From NCBI GenBank assembly GCA_018261905.1, contig JAGTRU010000010.1:62001-126000 (forward strand): a DNA stretch of 64,000 nucleotides, in the 5' to 3' direction. This document shows, in pieces, positions 44,104 to 52,308 of this stretch. The DNA comes from Pseudomonadota bacterium. GTDB taxonomy: Bacteria; Pseudomonadota; Gammaproteobacteria; Burkholderiales; Rhodocyclaceae. The position numbers and the translations under genes are program-made. The stretch's first letter is position 1, and every line of letters begins with the position of its first letter. The notes under the pieces are model-generated. The model did no database searches. It saw only the letters and a program-made list of their open reading frames with translations, and was not told the origin of the DNA.

Positions 44104-44123
44104 TTTTCACTAACTGCGTCAAC
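44104..44123 (-). repeat. Right 20-bp terminal inverted repeat of the glycerate island
   Basis: TTTTCACTAACTGCGTCAAC, exact reverse complement of 36608-36627. It ends 10 bases before the stop codon of the GGDEF-EAL gene. Confidence 0.8.
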
Positions 44124-44133
44124 TTACAGTGGC

Positions 44134-46527
44134 TTATGCCGGTTTTGCCCGGCTCGCCCGGATGCGGGGCAGAATCTCGGCTTCGCCTTGCGGCCGGGCA
44201 AACCAATAGCCCTGGGCGTAATCGCAGCCGAGCGCGGTGAGGATGGCGACATGTTGTTCCTCCTCGACACCTTCGGCGACGATGGCGAAGCCCAGGCTCT
44301 TGCCGAGCTGGATCACCGAACTGACGATGGCCAGGTCCTGGGCATTGACGTGTAGTTCGCGGATGAAGGCCTGGTCGATCTTGAGGATGTCGATCGGGAA
44401 ATTCTTCAGGTAGGCGAGCGAGGAGTAGCCGGTGCCGAAGTCGTCGATGGCGACCTTGAGGCCGAGGCGATGGATGCTTGCCAGCGTGCTGGTGACTTCC
44501 TTGATGTTGCCGGCCAGGGCGCTCTCGGTCAGTTCCAGTTCGAGCAACAGGGCGAGCTCCGGTTCGTCGGCGGCCAGTTCGTGCAGGGTGGCGAGCAGGC
44601 GTTCGCTGCGGAACTGGATGGGCGAGACATTGACCGCGATGGCCACCGGGTAGCTCAGTTCCTGCCGCCAGCGCCGGGCGGCGAGCAAGGACTGGCGTAG
44701 CACCCAGTCGCCGATCTCGATGATCAGGCCGCTTTCTTCGGCGACCGGAATGAAGGTTGCCGGGGAAATGATTTCGCCGGCGGCGGAGCGCCAGCGCAAC
44801 AGGGCCTCGACGGAACGGATCTCGCCGCTGGCGATGACCACCTTGGGCTGGAAGACGAGAAATAGCTGGTCTTTGGCGAGGGCGACGCGCAGGCCGTTTT
44901 CCATGGCCAGGCGCTCGGAGGAACGGTAAAGCAGGTCGTTCTCGTAGAAGCGGTAGATATTGCGCCCCTCGCGTTTCGCTTCGTACATCGCCATGTCGGC
45001 GTTGCTCAACAGTTCACCGATGGCCAGGCCATCTCTGGGATAAAGACTGATACCGATCGACGAGGTGACCCGCAACTGGTGGTGGTCGATCTCGAAGACC
45101 TCGCCGATCCGTCGCATCAGGGATTGGGCGGTGGTGGCGGCCTGCGTTCCGTCGAGCAGTTGCGGGACCACGACGATGAATTCGTCACCGCCGTGCCGGG
45201 TGATCCAGGCAGGGGCCTGTATCGTGTCGCGCAGGCGCTGGGCCAGTTCCTTGAGCAGAATGTCGCCGATGGCATGGCCGAGGGCGTCGTTGATATTCTT
45301 GAAATTGTCGAGATCAACGCACAACACGGCCAGGTGCTTGCCTTCGTGGCGGGCGCTGTCGATTTCCCGGCTGAGATCGCGGGCGAGCAGGGAGCGGTTG
45401 CCGAGTCCGGTGAGCGGGTCGTGATACGCCTGGAACTCGATCTGTTTTTCCTTGCTGATTTCCGCCGAAATATCGGTGAACACGAAAATCATCCGGACAT
45501 CGAGCGATTCGGGGACCGGCAGGGCGCAGATCCGGGCGTCGAACTCGCTGCCGGCGGCGGTCCGGATGGCGACGTGGCCGCGTAGATGGATGGGGGCTCC
45601 GCCCAGCACCGTCGTGCAGATGCCATCGATTTTCTGGCCGTTGCGTTCGTCGATCACTTCGAGTAAGGCGTCCAGCTTCTCGCCGGCGATGTCGGCGCCG
45701 AGCTGACCGAGCAGGGTACGTGCCGTGGTATTGGCAAAGCGCACCCGACATTCGCCATCAAGTGCGATGACGCCGTCGCTGAGGCCGCCCAGCACCACCT
45801 CGATTTCGGCCATCCGCGCGCGCAGTTCGGCTTCGGCCTGGCTTCGCTTCTGCATTTCAGCGGCCCTCTCGCGCAGAAAACTGTTGATGGCCTGGGCCAG
45901 GGTGTCGAGTTCGTCGTGCGTCTTGCGCCCAGGGCGTTGCAGGCTGACCTGGGCGCTTGGGTCGGCGGGATGGATGGCGGCGACGGCCGCCGCCAACTGG
46001 CTGACATGACGGGCGATCAGGCGGTACACGATGACAAAGAGGACGACCGCCAGGGCCAGCATCTTGACCAGTTCGGTGATGATCAGGGTCTGGATGGCGG
46101 CGGCGATGTTCTGCCGGACCTCGGCGTGCGACTCGCTGACCAGCAGGCGGCCGATCTGTTTGCTGCCATCCGGGGCCAGCAACGGGATCGACCAGTAGTC
46201 GTCGGCCGCCGCGCTATTACCCGGTTGCCGGACATCGGCGAGCGGGGCGTGCCCGTCGTGGACTTCAAGGCGGATAATGCTGCCGAACCGGGTCATCCCC
46301 TGCAGCAGGGTATGCAGGGCCGCCGTGTCGTAGTTCCACAAGGCGCCGGCAATGGCCGCCGTATTCTGCCGGACGATTTTCTGCACGTCGTCATGGGTGA
46401 CCTGCATGATGCGCTGGCGTTCGTGCGAGACGCCGATGCTGGTGGCCAGCACGAAGACCAGCAGGGTGGCCATCAGCACATAGAACAGCGTGCGGGCGGC
46501 GAGCACGGAACGTTTCAGAAATGACAT
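44134..46527 (-). CDS. Membrane sensor with HAMP, PAS, GGDEF and EAL domains
   Basis: 797 residues. Two membrane helices (about 10-32 and 155-180) bracket a periplasmic sensor; then a HAMP-like linker, a PAS domain (VVLGGLSDGVIALDGECRVR), a GGDEF domain (HDPLTGLGNRSLLARDL, intact HGGDEFIVVVPQL) and an EAL domain (VEALLRW, LELTESALAGN, DDFGTGYSSLAYLKNFPIDI). Both catalytic motifs look active, so it may make and degrade cyclic di-GMP. The upstream co-directional gene encodes a periplasmic binding protein, likely its ligand sensor. Confidence 0.93.
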   Translation of the reverse strand: MSFLKRSVLAARTLFYVLMATLLVFVLATSIGVSHERQRIMQVTHDDVQKIVRQNTAAIAGALWNYDTAALHTLLQGMTRFGSIIRLEVHDGHAPLADVRQPGNSAAADDYWSIPLLAPDGSKQIGRLLVSESHAEVRQNIAAAIQTLIITELVKMLALAVVLFVIVYRLIARHVSQLAAAVAAIHPADPSAQVSLQRPGRKTHDELDTLAQAINSFLRERAAEMQKRSQAEAELRARMAEIEVVLGGLSDGVIALDGECRVRFANTTARTLLGQLGADIAGEKLDALLEVIDERNGQKIDGICTTVLGGAPIHLRGHVAIRTAAGSEFDARICALPVPESLDVRMIFVFTDISAEISKEKQIEFQAYHDPLTGLGNRSLLARDLSREIDSARHEGKHLAVLCVDLDNFKNINDALGHAIGDILLKELAQRLRDTIQAPAWITRHGGDEFIVVVPQLLDGTQAATTAQSLMRRIGEVFEIDHHQLRVTSSIGISLYPRDGLAIGELLSNADMAMYEAKREGRNIYRFYENDLLYRSSERLAMENGLRVALAKDQLFLVFQPKVVIASGEIRSVEALLRWRSAAGEIISPATFIPVAEESGLIIEIGDWVLRQSLLAARRWRQELSYPVAIAVNVSPIQFRSERLLATLHELAADEPELALLLELELTESALAGNIKEVTSTLASIHRLGLKVAIDDFGTGYSSLAYLKNFPIDILKIDQAFIRELHVNAQDLAIVSSVIQLGKSLGFAIVAEGVEEEQHVAILTALGCDYAQGYWFARPQGEAEILPRIRASRAKPA

Positions 46528-46565
46528 TGAATCTCCCTGACCACCGCAAACCGGTTCGGCGGCAT

Positions 46566-47327
46566 TTACTTTTTGTTTCCCCGCATGAGCCGCTCGATGT
46601 CCAGCGTTTCGGCAATGCTTTCCAGGCGGGCCATGACTTTTTCGGCGTTCGGGTAAGTCTTGCTCAGTACCAGATAGACCGCCTGCCGCGACAGCACTTC
46701 CGATTGCAGGCCGGGCAATGGTGTCGCCGCCAGTACTTCCGAAGCCGGGCCGACATAATCGACGAGGTAATCGGCCCGTCCCTGGGCCAGCATCTGAAAG
46801 GCGGCGGAATGCGTCAGCGCCAGATTGCTGCCGCCGCCCCCGGCGTTTCCGTCGGAACGGCCGAGCAGACCGCCGTAGGAGTAACCGTGAATGGTGATTA
46901 TGTTCTTGCCGGCGAGGTCGCCCGGATTGTTGATCGGCGCCGTACCGCTACGGTAGTAGGCGCGGATTTCGGCAAAGGTGATCGGCTGCCGACTGAGCAG
47001 ACAGCAATCCTGCAGGGCCGGCGACTTGACCAGCATGGAGAATTGCACCTTGCCCTGCCGCAGGTAGTTGAACATGCGGGCCGCCGGATAGGCCTGACCA
47101 TGCCAGGCGATGCCCGCTTTCGCAAAGAGCGCGCCAGCGACCCGCTGCAGCGGATTTTCCGGTTCGCCCTGCGGGGTCGTCCGGGTGGTCCATACCGACT
47201 GGTCGGGGCTGGCGTATTCGATTTCCGGCCAGGGACTGTGCTTGTCCGCAGCGCTGGCCAGCCAGGGGGCAAAGAGCACGACGAGCAGCAGAGCAGCACG
47301 GAATAGGGCGGCGATGGCGGGCAGCAT
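46566..47327 (-). CDS. Periplasmic solute-binding protein, family 3 type
   Basis: About 253 residues from ATG 47327, which gives a proper signal peptide (MLPAIAALFRAALLLVVLFA, cut after SAADK). The mature part has the PBP fold of the amino-acid type: ARMFNYLRQGKVQFSML, NPGDLAGKNIITIHGYSYGG, LALTHSAAFQMLAQGRADYL and LVLSKTYPNAEKVMARLES. No transporter genes nearby. Its position 38 bases ahead of a sensor GGDEF-EAL gene suggests it delivers a ligand signal to that protein. Confidence 0.85.
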   Translation of the reverse strand: MLPAIAALFRAALLLVVLFAPWLASAADKHSPWPEIEYASPDQSVWTTRTTPQGEPENPLQRVAGALFAKAGIAWHGQAYPAARMFNYLRQGKVQFSMLVKSPALQDCCLLSRQPITFAEIRAYYRSGTAPINNPGDLAGKNIITIHGYSYGGLLGRSDGNAGGGGSNLALTHSAAFQMLAQGRADYLVDYVGPASEVLAATPLPGLQSEVLSRQAVYLVLSKTYPNAEKVMARLESIAETLDIERLMRGNKK

Positions 47328-47397
47328 GGAGGCGATGGGAGTGGACGGCGACAACGAACGTTTGCGCAGTATACACAGCCCTATGCATTTGCAATTC

Positions 47398-47543
47398 ATG
47401 GGGAACCTTGCCGCCGAGTCGCAGCGGCGCAGAGAAAATCGTAAAAACTGTCATTTGCCTCGTTTATCGAACCCACCCGCAGGGTGTGCCGAATAACTCT
47501 GGCAAGTCGTTATGTTTCCTCTGCGTCTCTGCGATTCAATTGC
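47398..47543. repeat. Dispersed intergenic repeat, copy 3 (inverted)
   Basis: In reverse orientation: CCTCTGCGTCTCTGCGATTC, AATTGC at the right end, GAACCTTGCCGCCGAGTCGC at the left. The middle retains ACCCGCAGGGTGTGCCGAAT, equivalent to the hairpin of copies 1 and 2. More diverged than those two. Confidence 0.75.
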
Positions 47544-47593
47544 CGATTGATTGATGCCGTTGCGTTCGGCGTACTAGCTAGTGGCGCGCTATT

Positions 47594-48376
47594 TCAGCGT
47601 CCGCACCAGGTCGGCGGGCGTTTGTCGATGAAGGCGCCGATGCCTTCCCGGGCGTCCTGGGCCTGCAGGTTGGCGACCATGACGTCGCGCGTGTAGGCGT
47701 AGGCTTCGGCGAGCGGCAGTTCGGCCTGGCGATAGAAGGCTTCCTTGCCGATGGCCAGGGTCAGCGACGATTTTGCCGCCAGCTTGCGGGCCAGCGCCAG
47801 GGTGGCGTTATCCAGTTCGCCAGCCGGCACCAGTTCATTGACCAGGGCGAAGCGCAAGGCCGTCGGCGCGTCGATCAGGTCGCCGCAGAGCAGCATCTGC
47901 ATGGCGTGTTTCGGTGCCACGTTGCGGGTCAAGGCGACCATCGGCGTCGAGCAGAAGAGGCCGATATTGACGCCGGGCGTCGCGAAACGTGCATCGTCGG
48001 CGGCAATCGCCAGGTCGGCGCTGGCCACCAGCTGGCAGCCGGCGGCGGTGGCGATGCCGTGCACGCGGGCGATGACCGGTTTCGGCAGCTTGACGATGGC
48101 CTGCATCAGTGCGGCGCAATCGGTAAACAGTTTTTCTGCGTACTCGCGGGTGTAGTCGGCGCTGCGCATTTCCTTGAGGTCGTGGCCGGCGCAGAAGGCC
48201 GGGCCGGCGCCGGCGAGGATGACGACGCGCACGCTGTCATCGCCGGCAATCGCCGCAAAGGCTTCGAGCAGCGCGCTCAACATGCCTTGCGACAGCGCAT
48301 TGCGCGATTGCGGACGGTTCAGGGTAAGGGTGGTGACGCCGTTGTCATCGGCGCGCAGCACAAAGGCATCGCTCAT
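47594..48376 (-). CDS. Enoyl-CoA hydratase/isomerase family protein
   Basis: 260 residues, crotonase fold. Oxyanion-hole segments: GAGPAFCAGHDLKEMRS and IARVHGIATAAGCQLVASAD. The usual catalytic Glu pair of true hydratases is not both visible (PGVNIGLFCSTPMVALTRNV where hydratases have E...G), so this resembles the ECHDC3-like subgroup with uncertain reaction. No operon partners; the ilvBN genes lie upstream on the same strand. Confidence 0.82.
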   Translation of the reverse strand: MSDAFVLRADDNGVTTLTLNRPQSRNALSQGMLSALLEAFAAIAGDDSVRVVILAGAGPAFCAGHDLKEMRSADYTREYAEKLFTDCAALMQAIVKLPKPVIARVHGIATAAGCQLVASADLAIAADDARFATPGVNIGLFCSTPMVALTRNVAPKHAMQMLLCGDLIDAPTALRFALVNELVPAGELDNATLALARKLAAKSSLTLAIGKEAFYRQAELPLAEAYAYTRDVMVANLQAQDAREGIGAFIDKRPPTWCGR

Positions 48377-48422
48377 GGTTTGTCTCCGGTTGTAGGTGAT
48401 TTTTGCGAAGGATGACGGTTTT

Positions 48423-48455
48423 GCCCGGACGATGCAATCGCTTGCCCGTCCGGGC
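48423..48455 (-). terminator. Hairpin after ilvN
   Basis: GCCCGGACG (48423-48431) with CGTCCGGGC (48447-48455), a perfect 9-bp stem a few bases past the ilvN stop. It lacks a T-tract on the minus strand, so termination efficiency is unclear. Confidence 0.45.
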
Positions 48456-48460
48456 CGGGC

Positions 48461-48772
48461 TCAGGCCTGGAAAAAGGCCTCGAGCTGACTGAAGACTGCA
48501 TGATCGGCGGCATGCCGGCGGACGGCGATGACGTCTTCGAGTTTTTCTGCTTGCTTGATGACTTGCGGCAGGCGCTGGTCTTCGTTGAGCAGCAGCCAGA
48601 TGCGGCTGCGCGCGCCGTCGTCCACCGGCAGGCAGAGAATGCCTTCGACGTTGTAGGTGCGCCGGGAAAAGAGGCCGACGACGTGCGACATCACGCCGGG
48701 ATGGTTGTTGACGTCGATTTCGAGCACGGCGCGGTCGAGGGCGGTTTGTTCGTTGCGGTTCGTGGCGTTCAT
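48461..48772 (-). CDS. ilvN: Acetolactate synthase small (regulatory) subunit
   Basis: 103 residues: an ACT domain (AVLEIDVNNHPGVMSHVVGL, FSRRTYNVEGILCLPVDDG) that binds valine for feedback control. It is the short form, as in E. coli IlvN, rather than the ~160-residue IlvH. The start codon follows the ilvB stop by one base, so the subunits are translationally coupled. This is possibly a second acetolactate synthase beside an ilvIH pair elsewhere. Confidence 0.92.
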   Translation of the reverse strand: MNATNRNEQTALDRAVLEIDVNNHPGVMSHVVGLFSRRTYNVEGILCLPVDDGARSRIWLLLNEDQRLPQVIKQAEKLEDVIAVRRHAADHAVFSQLEAFFQA

Positions 48773-48773
48773 T

Positions 48774-50444
48774 TCAGGCTCCGATCATTTCACGGTTGGC
48801 GGCGCCCGGCGGCACCATGGGATAGACCTTCTGCTCGACATCGATGCTGGCGTGGATCAGGCAGGGGCCGGGACGGGCGATGGCTTCCTGCAGCGCAGCG
48901 GCAGGATCGGCGGCCAGGTCGAGGTCGAGCGCGGCGATGCCGAGGCCCTGGGCGACCTTGATGAAATCGGGCGTCACCTTGAATTGCGAGGCGAACAGGC
49001 GCTCGCCGTAGAACAGCGTCTGCTGCTGGTGCACCAGGCCGAGCGAGGCGTTGTCCATGAGCACGATTTTCAGGTTCACGTTTTCCTCGGCGGCGGTCAC
49101 CAGCTCCTGGATATTCATCATGATCGAGCCGTCGCCGGTAAAGCAGACCACGGTGCGCTGCGGCTCGGCGAGCGCCGCGCCGATCGCCGCCGGCACGCCG
49201 AAGCCCATCGTTCCGAGGCCGCCCGAAGTCAGCCACTGGCGCGGCCGGCGCAGCGGGTAGGCCTGCGCCACCCACATCTGGTGCTGGCCGACATCGGTGG
49301 CGATGATCGCGCTGTCGTCGAGGCAGGCGGCGACCGTGCGGATCAGTCCGAAATGCGAGCGCGGATTGGCGGCTTCCGGCATGTGTAGCGGAAACTCCAT
49401 GCGCAGGGCTGCGATCCGGTCGCCCCAGCTTTTCCGGGTGTTTTCGGCAACGGCCGGCAGCAGTTGCGTCAATGCCTCGCCGACATCGGCGCCGATGGCG
49501 AGGTTTGCCGTCTTGATCTTGTCGAGTTCGGCCGGGTCGATATCGATATGGATGATTTTCGCCTGGCTGCAGAAGGCCGCCACCTTGCCCGTCGCCCGGT
49601 CGTCGAAGCGGGCACCGACAGCGATCAGCAGGTCGCACTCGTCGAGTGCCAGGTTGGTGTAGCGGGCGGCATGCATGCCCAGCATGCCGAGCGAGAGAGG
49701 ATGATCGACCGGCATGCTGCCGAGCGCCATCAGGGTCATCACGGTTGGCAGATGGGCCTTTTCGGCGAGGTCGACCGCCAGATGCGAGGCGCCGGAGTGC
49801 ACAACGCCGCCGCCGAGATAGAGGATCGGGCGCTGCGCTTCGTTGATCATCGCCGCGGCCTCGGCAATCTGCGTTGGCGCCGCCGGCGCGGCGGGCCGGG
49901 CGGTGCCCGGCGCCGGCCAGTCGGCTACTTCGATAGCCTGGGTCTGCACATCCTTGGGAATGTCGATCAGCACCGGGCCGGGGCGCCCTGAGGCGGCGAT
50001 CTCGAAGGCACGCGGAATGACTTCGAGCAGTTCCTCGGCCGAGTTCACCAGGAAGTTGTGCTTGGTGATCGGAATCGACAGGCCGTAGGTGTCGACTTCC
50101 TGGAAGGCATCGGTGCCGATCATGGCGCGCGGCACCTGGCCGGTGATGGCGACCAGCGGGATGGAGTCGAGCTTGGCGTCGGCGATGGCGGTCAGCAGGT
50201 TGGTTGCGCCCGGCCCGGAGGAGGCGAGGCAGACGGCCGGCTGGCCGCTGACGCGCGCCATGCCCTGGGCCATGAAGCCGGCGCCCTGTTCGTGGCGGGC
50301 GAGGACATGGTGGATCAACGTCGATTGGCCGAGTGCGTCGTAGATCGGCAGGATGGCGCCGCCGGGAATGCCGGCGATCGTGCGGATGCCCTGGCGTTCG
50401 AGCAGGCGGATGGTGATCTGGGCACCGGTCAAAGTTTCTGTCAT
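48774..50444 (-). CDS. ilvB: Acetolactate synthase large (catalytic) subunit
   Basis: 556 residues. TPP enzyme making acetolactate and acetohydroxybutyrate for Val, Leu and Ile. N-domain with GIPGGAILPIYDAL, the catalytic Glu in RHEQGAGFMAQGMARVSG, GPGATNLLTAIADAKLDSIP; FAD domain; TPP motif GDGSIMMNIQELVTAAEENV. AAGGAG precedes the ATG at 50444. Expression is governed by the attenuator just upstream. Confidence 0.95.
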   Translation of the reverse strand: MTETLTGAQITIRLLERQGIRTIAGIPGGAILPIYDALGQSTLIHHVLARHEQGAGFMAQGMARVSGQPAVCLASSGPGATNLLTAIADAKLDSIPLVAITGQVPRAMIGTDAFQEVDTYGLSIPITKHNFLVNSAEELLEVIPRAFEIAASGRPGPVLIDIPKDVQTQAIEVADWPAPGTARPAAPAAPTQIAEAAAMINEAQRPILYLGGGVVHSGASHLAVDLAEKAHLPTVMTLMALGSMPVDHPLSLGMLGMHAARYTNLALDECDLLIAVGARFDDRATGKVAAFCSQAKIIHIDIDPAELDKIKTANLAIGADVGEALTQLLPAVAENTRKSWGDRIAALRMEFPLHMPEAANPRSHFGLIRTVAACLDDSAIIATDVGQHQMWVAQAYPLRRPRQWLTSGGLGTMGFGVPAAIGAALAEPQRTVVCFTGDGSIMMNIQELVTAAEENVNLKIVLMDNASLGLVHQQQTLFYGERLFASQFKVTPDFIKVAQGLGIAALDLDLAADPAAALQEAIARPGPCLIHASIDVEQKVYPMVPPGAANREMIGA

Positions 50445-50483
50445 GGAGTACTCCTTGCTGGTTGGTGGCACAACCGGCGGGCT

Positions 50484-50521
50484 CCAAAAACAAAACCCCG
50501 CCGGTTTGCGCCGGCGGGGTT
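50484..50521 (-). terminator. ilvBN attenuator terminator
   Basis: On the minus strand a perfect 11-bp stem, AACCCCGCCGG/CCGGCGGGGTT (50511-50521 with 50494-50504), loop CGCAAA, followed by TTGTTTTTGG. It lies between the leader peptide and ilvB. Confidence 0.88.
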
Positions 50522-50539
50522 TGGGGAAGTCTGTGGCTG

Positions 50540-50641
50540 CTACCCGATCCGCGACGGCGTGTCTGTAACGACGCCTACGATGACGACGACAGCCGGCACT
50601 GCACGGGCAGGGCTGGGGCGGAAGTGGCGGGCGTTGGTCAT
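50540..50641 (-). CDS. ilvBN leader peptide
   Basis: 33 residues, starting MTNARHFRPS and containing the run AVVVIVGVV, that is six Val and one Ile codons within nine, near its end. The stop TAG is 18 bases before the terminator stem. This is the usual design of leaders that sense charged tRNA-Val/Ile: starvation stalls the ribosome in the run and lets transcription continue into ilvB. Confidence 0.85.
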   Translation of the reverse strand: MTNARHFRPSPARAVPAVVVIVGVVTDTPSRIG

Positions 50642-50677
50642 GGCGGGATGGGTTCGGGCAGAAAAAATTGAAACTGA

Positions 50678-50706
50678 ACTATGGCGGAGTCCCCCGATAA
50701 AATCAA
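50678..50706 (-). promoter_or_regulatory. Probable ilvBN promoter
   Basis: Minus-strand TTGATT (50706-50701), 17 bases, CATAGT (50683-50678), about 37 bases before the leader peptide start codon. Confidence 0.45.
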
Positions 50707-50856
50707 GCAGTGGCCGATTAAAGTTGATCAGGATCAATAAGTGTCTTCATCGGCTGCTTGGAACTTGACCTGTGTCAGGTGGATTGGAATAAACTCGGAT
50801 ATTCCTTTAGTCATAAGGAGCGCTGCCAACAACGGCTGCTCCACCGCACAGAAGCC

Positions 50857-52101
50857 ATGACGAAGTTGCAGAAAATTCTGATTGTTGATGCTTCCAGGGT
50901 CGTCCGGACATCATTGCTCAGGGATCTGAAAGGACATTTCGAGGTTTGCGAAGATGCCGATGGCGAGTCGGCGTGGCAAACCCTGGTGCTGGATAGCTCC
51001 ATCGTCGCCGTGATTTCAGGCAGCAAACTGGCCAGGCTCGATGGCCTCGGGCTGGTCGAGCGGATGCGCGAGAATCGCTTGTGTCGCCTCAATCGCCTGC
51101 CATTTTTCCTGCTCGTTTCCGATTCGTTTTCCCTTGATGAGCGACGTTGTGCCAGTCTGTGTGGCGTTTCCGGCTTCATCCCGAAGGGCATGGCCGGGCC
51201 CGAAACAGTCGCGTTGCTCCTGCGCTTCATCGCGCAGTTGCCGCTCGTCCAGTCGCGTCAGGCCGCCGCGGCGGTGCCGGGCGATGCCGAAGCAGCCGAG
51301 GCCAGCGAGCGCAGCATCATCGGGACCACCGATATCATGGGGCAGGTCGGGCGTCTGGCCAATGCGCCGGATGGACCGCCGGATGAGTCGCCCTCGCCCA
51401 GGACCGAGCGCGTTTTTCTCAATAGCGCGGGAATCGAACAACGGTTGCACGAACTTCTGCCACAAGCCGATCAGCCGACGCCGGTCGGACTGCTGATTTT
51501 TGCGCTGGATGGTTACGCCGATCTGGTCTCCCGTTATGGCGGGGAGCTTGCCTGGCGGGTCGTGCAGAAAATTTCCGCGCTGCTCGCCGACAAGATTCGC
51601 GGCGACGACAGTATCGGCCATCTTGCCCCGGGACAGGTTGCCATCATCGCACCGCTGACCGATAGCGCGCTATGTACGCGGTTTTCGCTGCGCGTCTGTC
51701 AGGCGCTCGCCGCTGCCCAGATTTCCCTGCGCGGGCAGCGGGTCGGCATGAGCGTCAGCGTCGGAATCGCCGTCCATTCAGGCGACGGTGCCGCCCTGGG
51801 GGCGGCCGACTTGCTGCGGCTGGCCAGAGATCGCGTCGAGGCGGCGATGCGGACCGGGGGCAGTCGGGTGGTGGCCAGCGACGATGGCGTGGCGCTGGCG
51901 GCGATCAACCCGCAGGAGTTTCTCGGGCGCCTGCGCGAACTGCTCGGCGCCACGGCGCCGGAAGTCATGGCACCCTGTCTGGCCGAGGTCGGTATGCAGA
52001 TCCTGCCGATCCTCAAACAGATCGAACAGACCTTCCATTTTGGGCTGCCGGTCGACGACATGCAGCGCCGTCTCGGCGAATTGGCAAGCAGCGAAAAATA
52101 G
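50857..52101 (+). CDS. Degenerate receiver plus degenerate GGDEF protein
   Basis: 414 residues. N-terminal receiver-like domain (ILIVDASRVVRTSLLRDL), in which the first acidic pocket has one Asp replaced by Ala and the phosphoacceptor region reads AVISGSKLARLDG, lacking the Asp. The central region (about 205-340) has the diguanylate cyclase fold (PVGLLIFALDGYADLVSRYG, MSVSVGIAVHSGDGAALGAA), but the active-site loop is HLAPGQVAI in place of GGDEF. A helical tail follows. It probably binds rather than makes signals. Start at ATG 50857 (MTKLQKILIVD). Confidence 0.8.
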   Translation: MTKLQKILIVDASRVVRTSLLRDLKGHFEVCEDADGESAWQTLVLDSSIVAVISGSKLARLDGLGLVERMRENRLCRLNRLPFFLLVSDSFSLDERRCASLCGVSGFIPKGMAGPETVALLLRFIAQLPLVQSRQAAAAVPGDAEAAEASERSIIGTTDIMGQVGRLANAPDGPPDESPSPRTERVFLNSAGIEQRLHELLPQADQPTPVGLLIFALDGYADLVSRYGGELAWRVVQKISALLADKIRGDDSIGHLAPGQVAIIAPLTDSALCTRFSLRVCQALAAAQISLRGQRVGMSVSVGIAVHSGDGAALGAADLLRLARDRVEAAMRTGGSRVVASDDGVALAAINPQEFLGRLRELLGATAPEVMAPCLAEVGMQILPILKQIEQTFHFGLPVDDMQRRLGELASSEK

Positions 52102-52244
52102 CCGTCGGATTGCATCGCGGCGAACATCGGCGGGGCCGGGTGCCGCGACGACTAATAAGGCATCGCATTGGATCGTCCATGGGCATCTGCTCCGGTGAAT
52201 ATTTTGTCGGCCAGGGACGGATGTTCTGACCGGGGCCGAAAAAC

Positions 52245-52281
52245 AAAAATGCCGTTCAGTCTTCGCTGAACGGCATTTTTT
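52245..52281. terminator. Bidirectional intrinsic terminator
   Basis: AAAAATGCCGTTCAG (52245-52259) and CTGAACGGCATTTTTT (52266-52281), loop TCTTCG. A-rich and T-rich ends on both sides let it serve both the degenerate GGDEF gene and the convergent fumarase gene. Confidence 0.9.
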
Positions 52282-52308
52282 GGGGCTCGTTTTACTGCGG
52301 CAGCGCGA

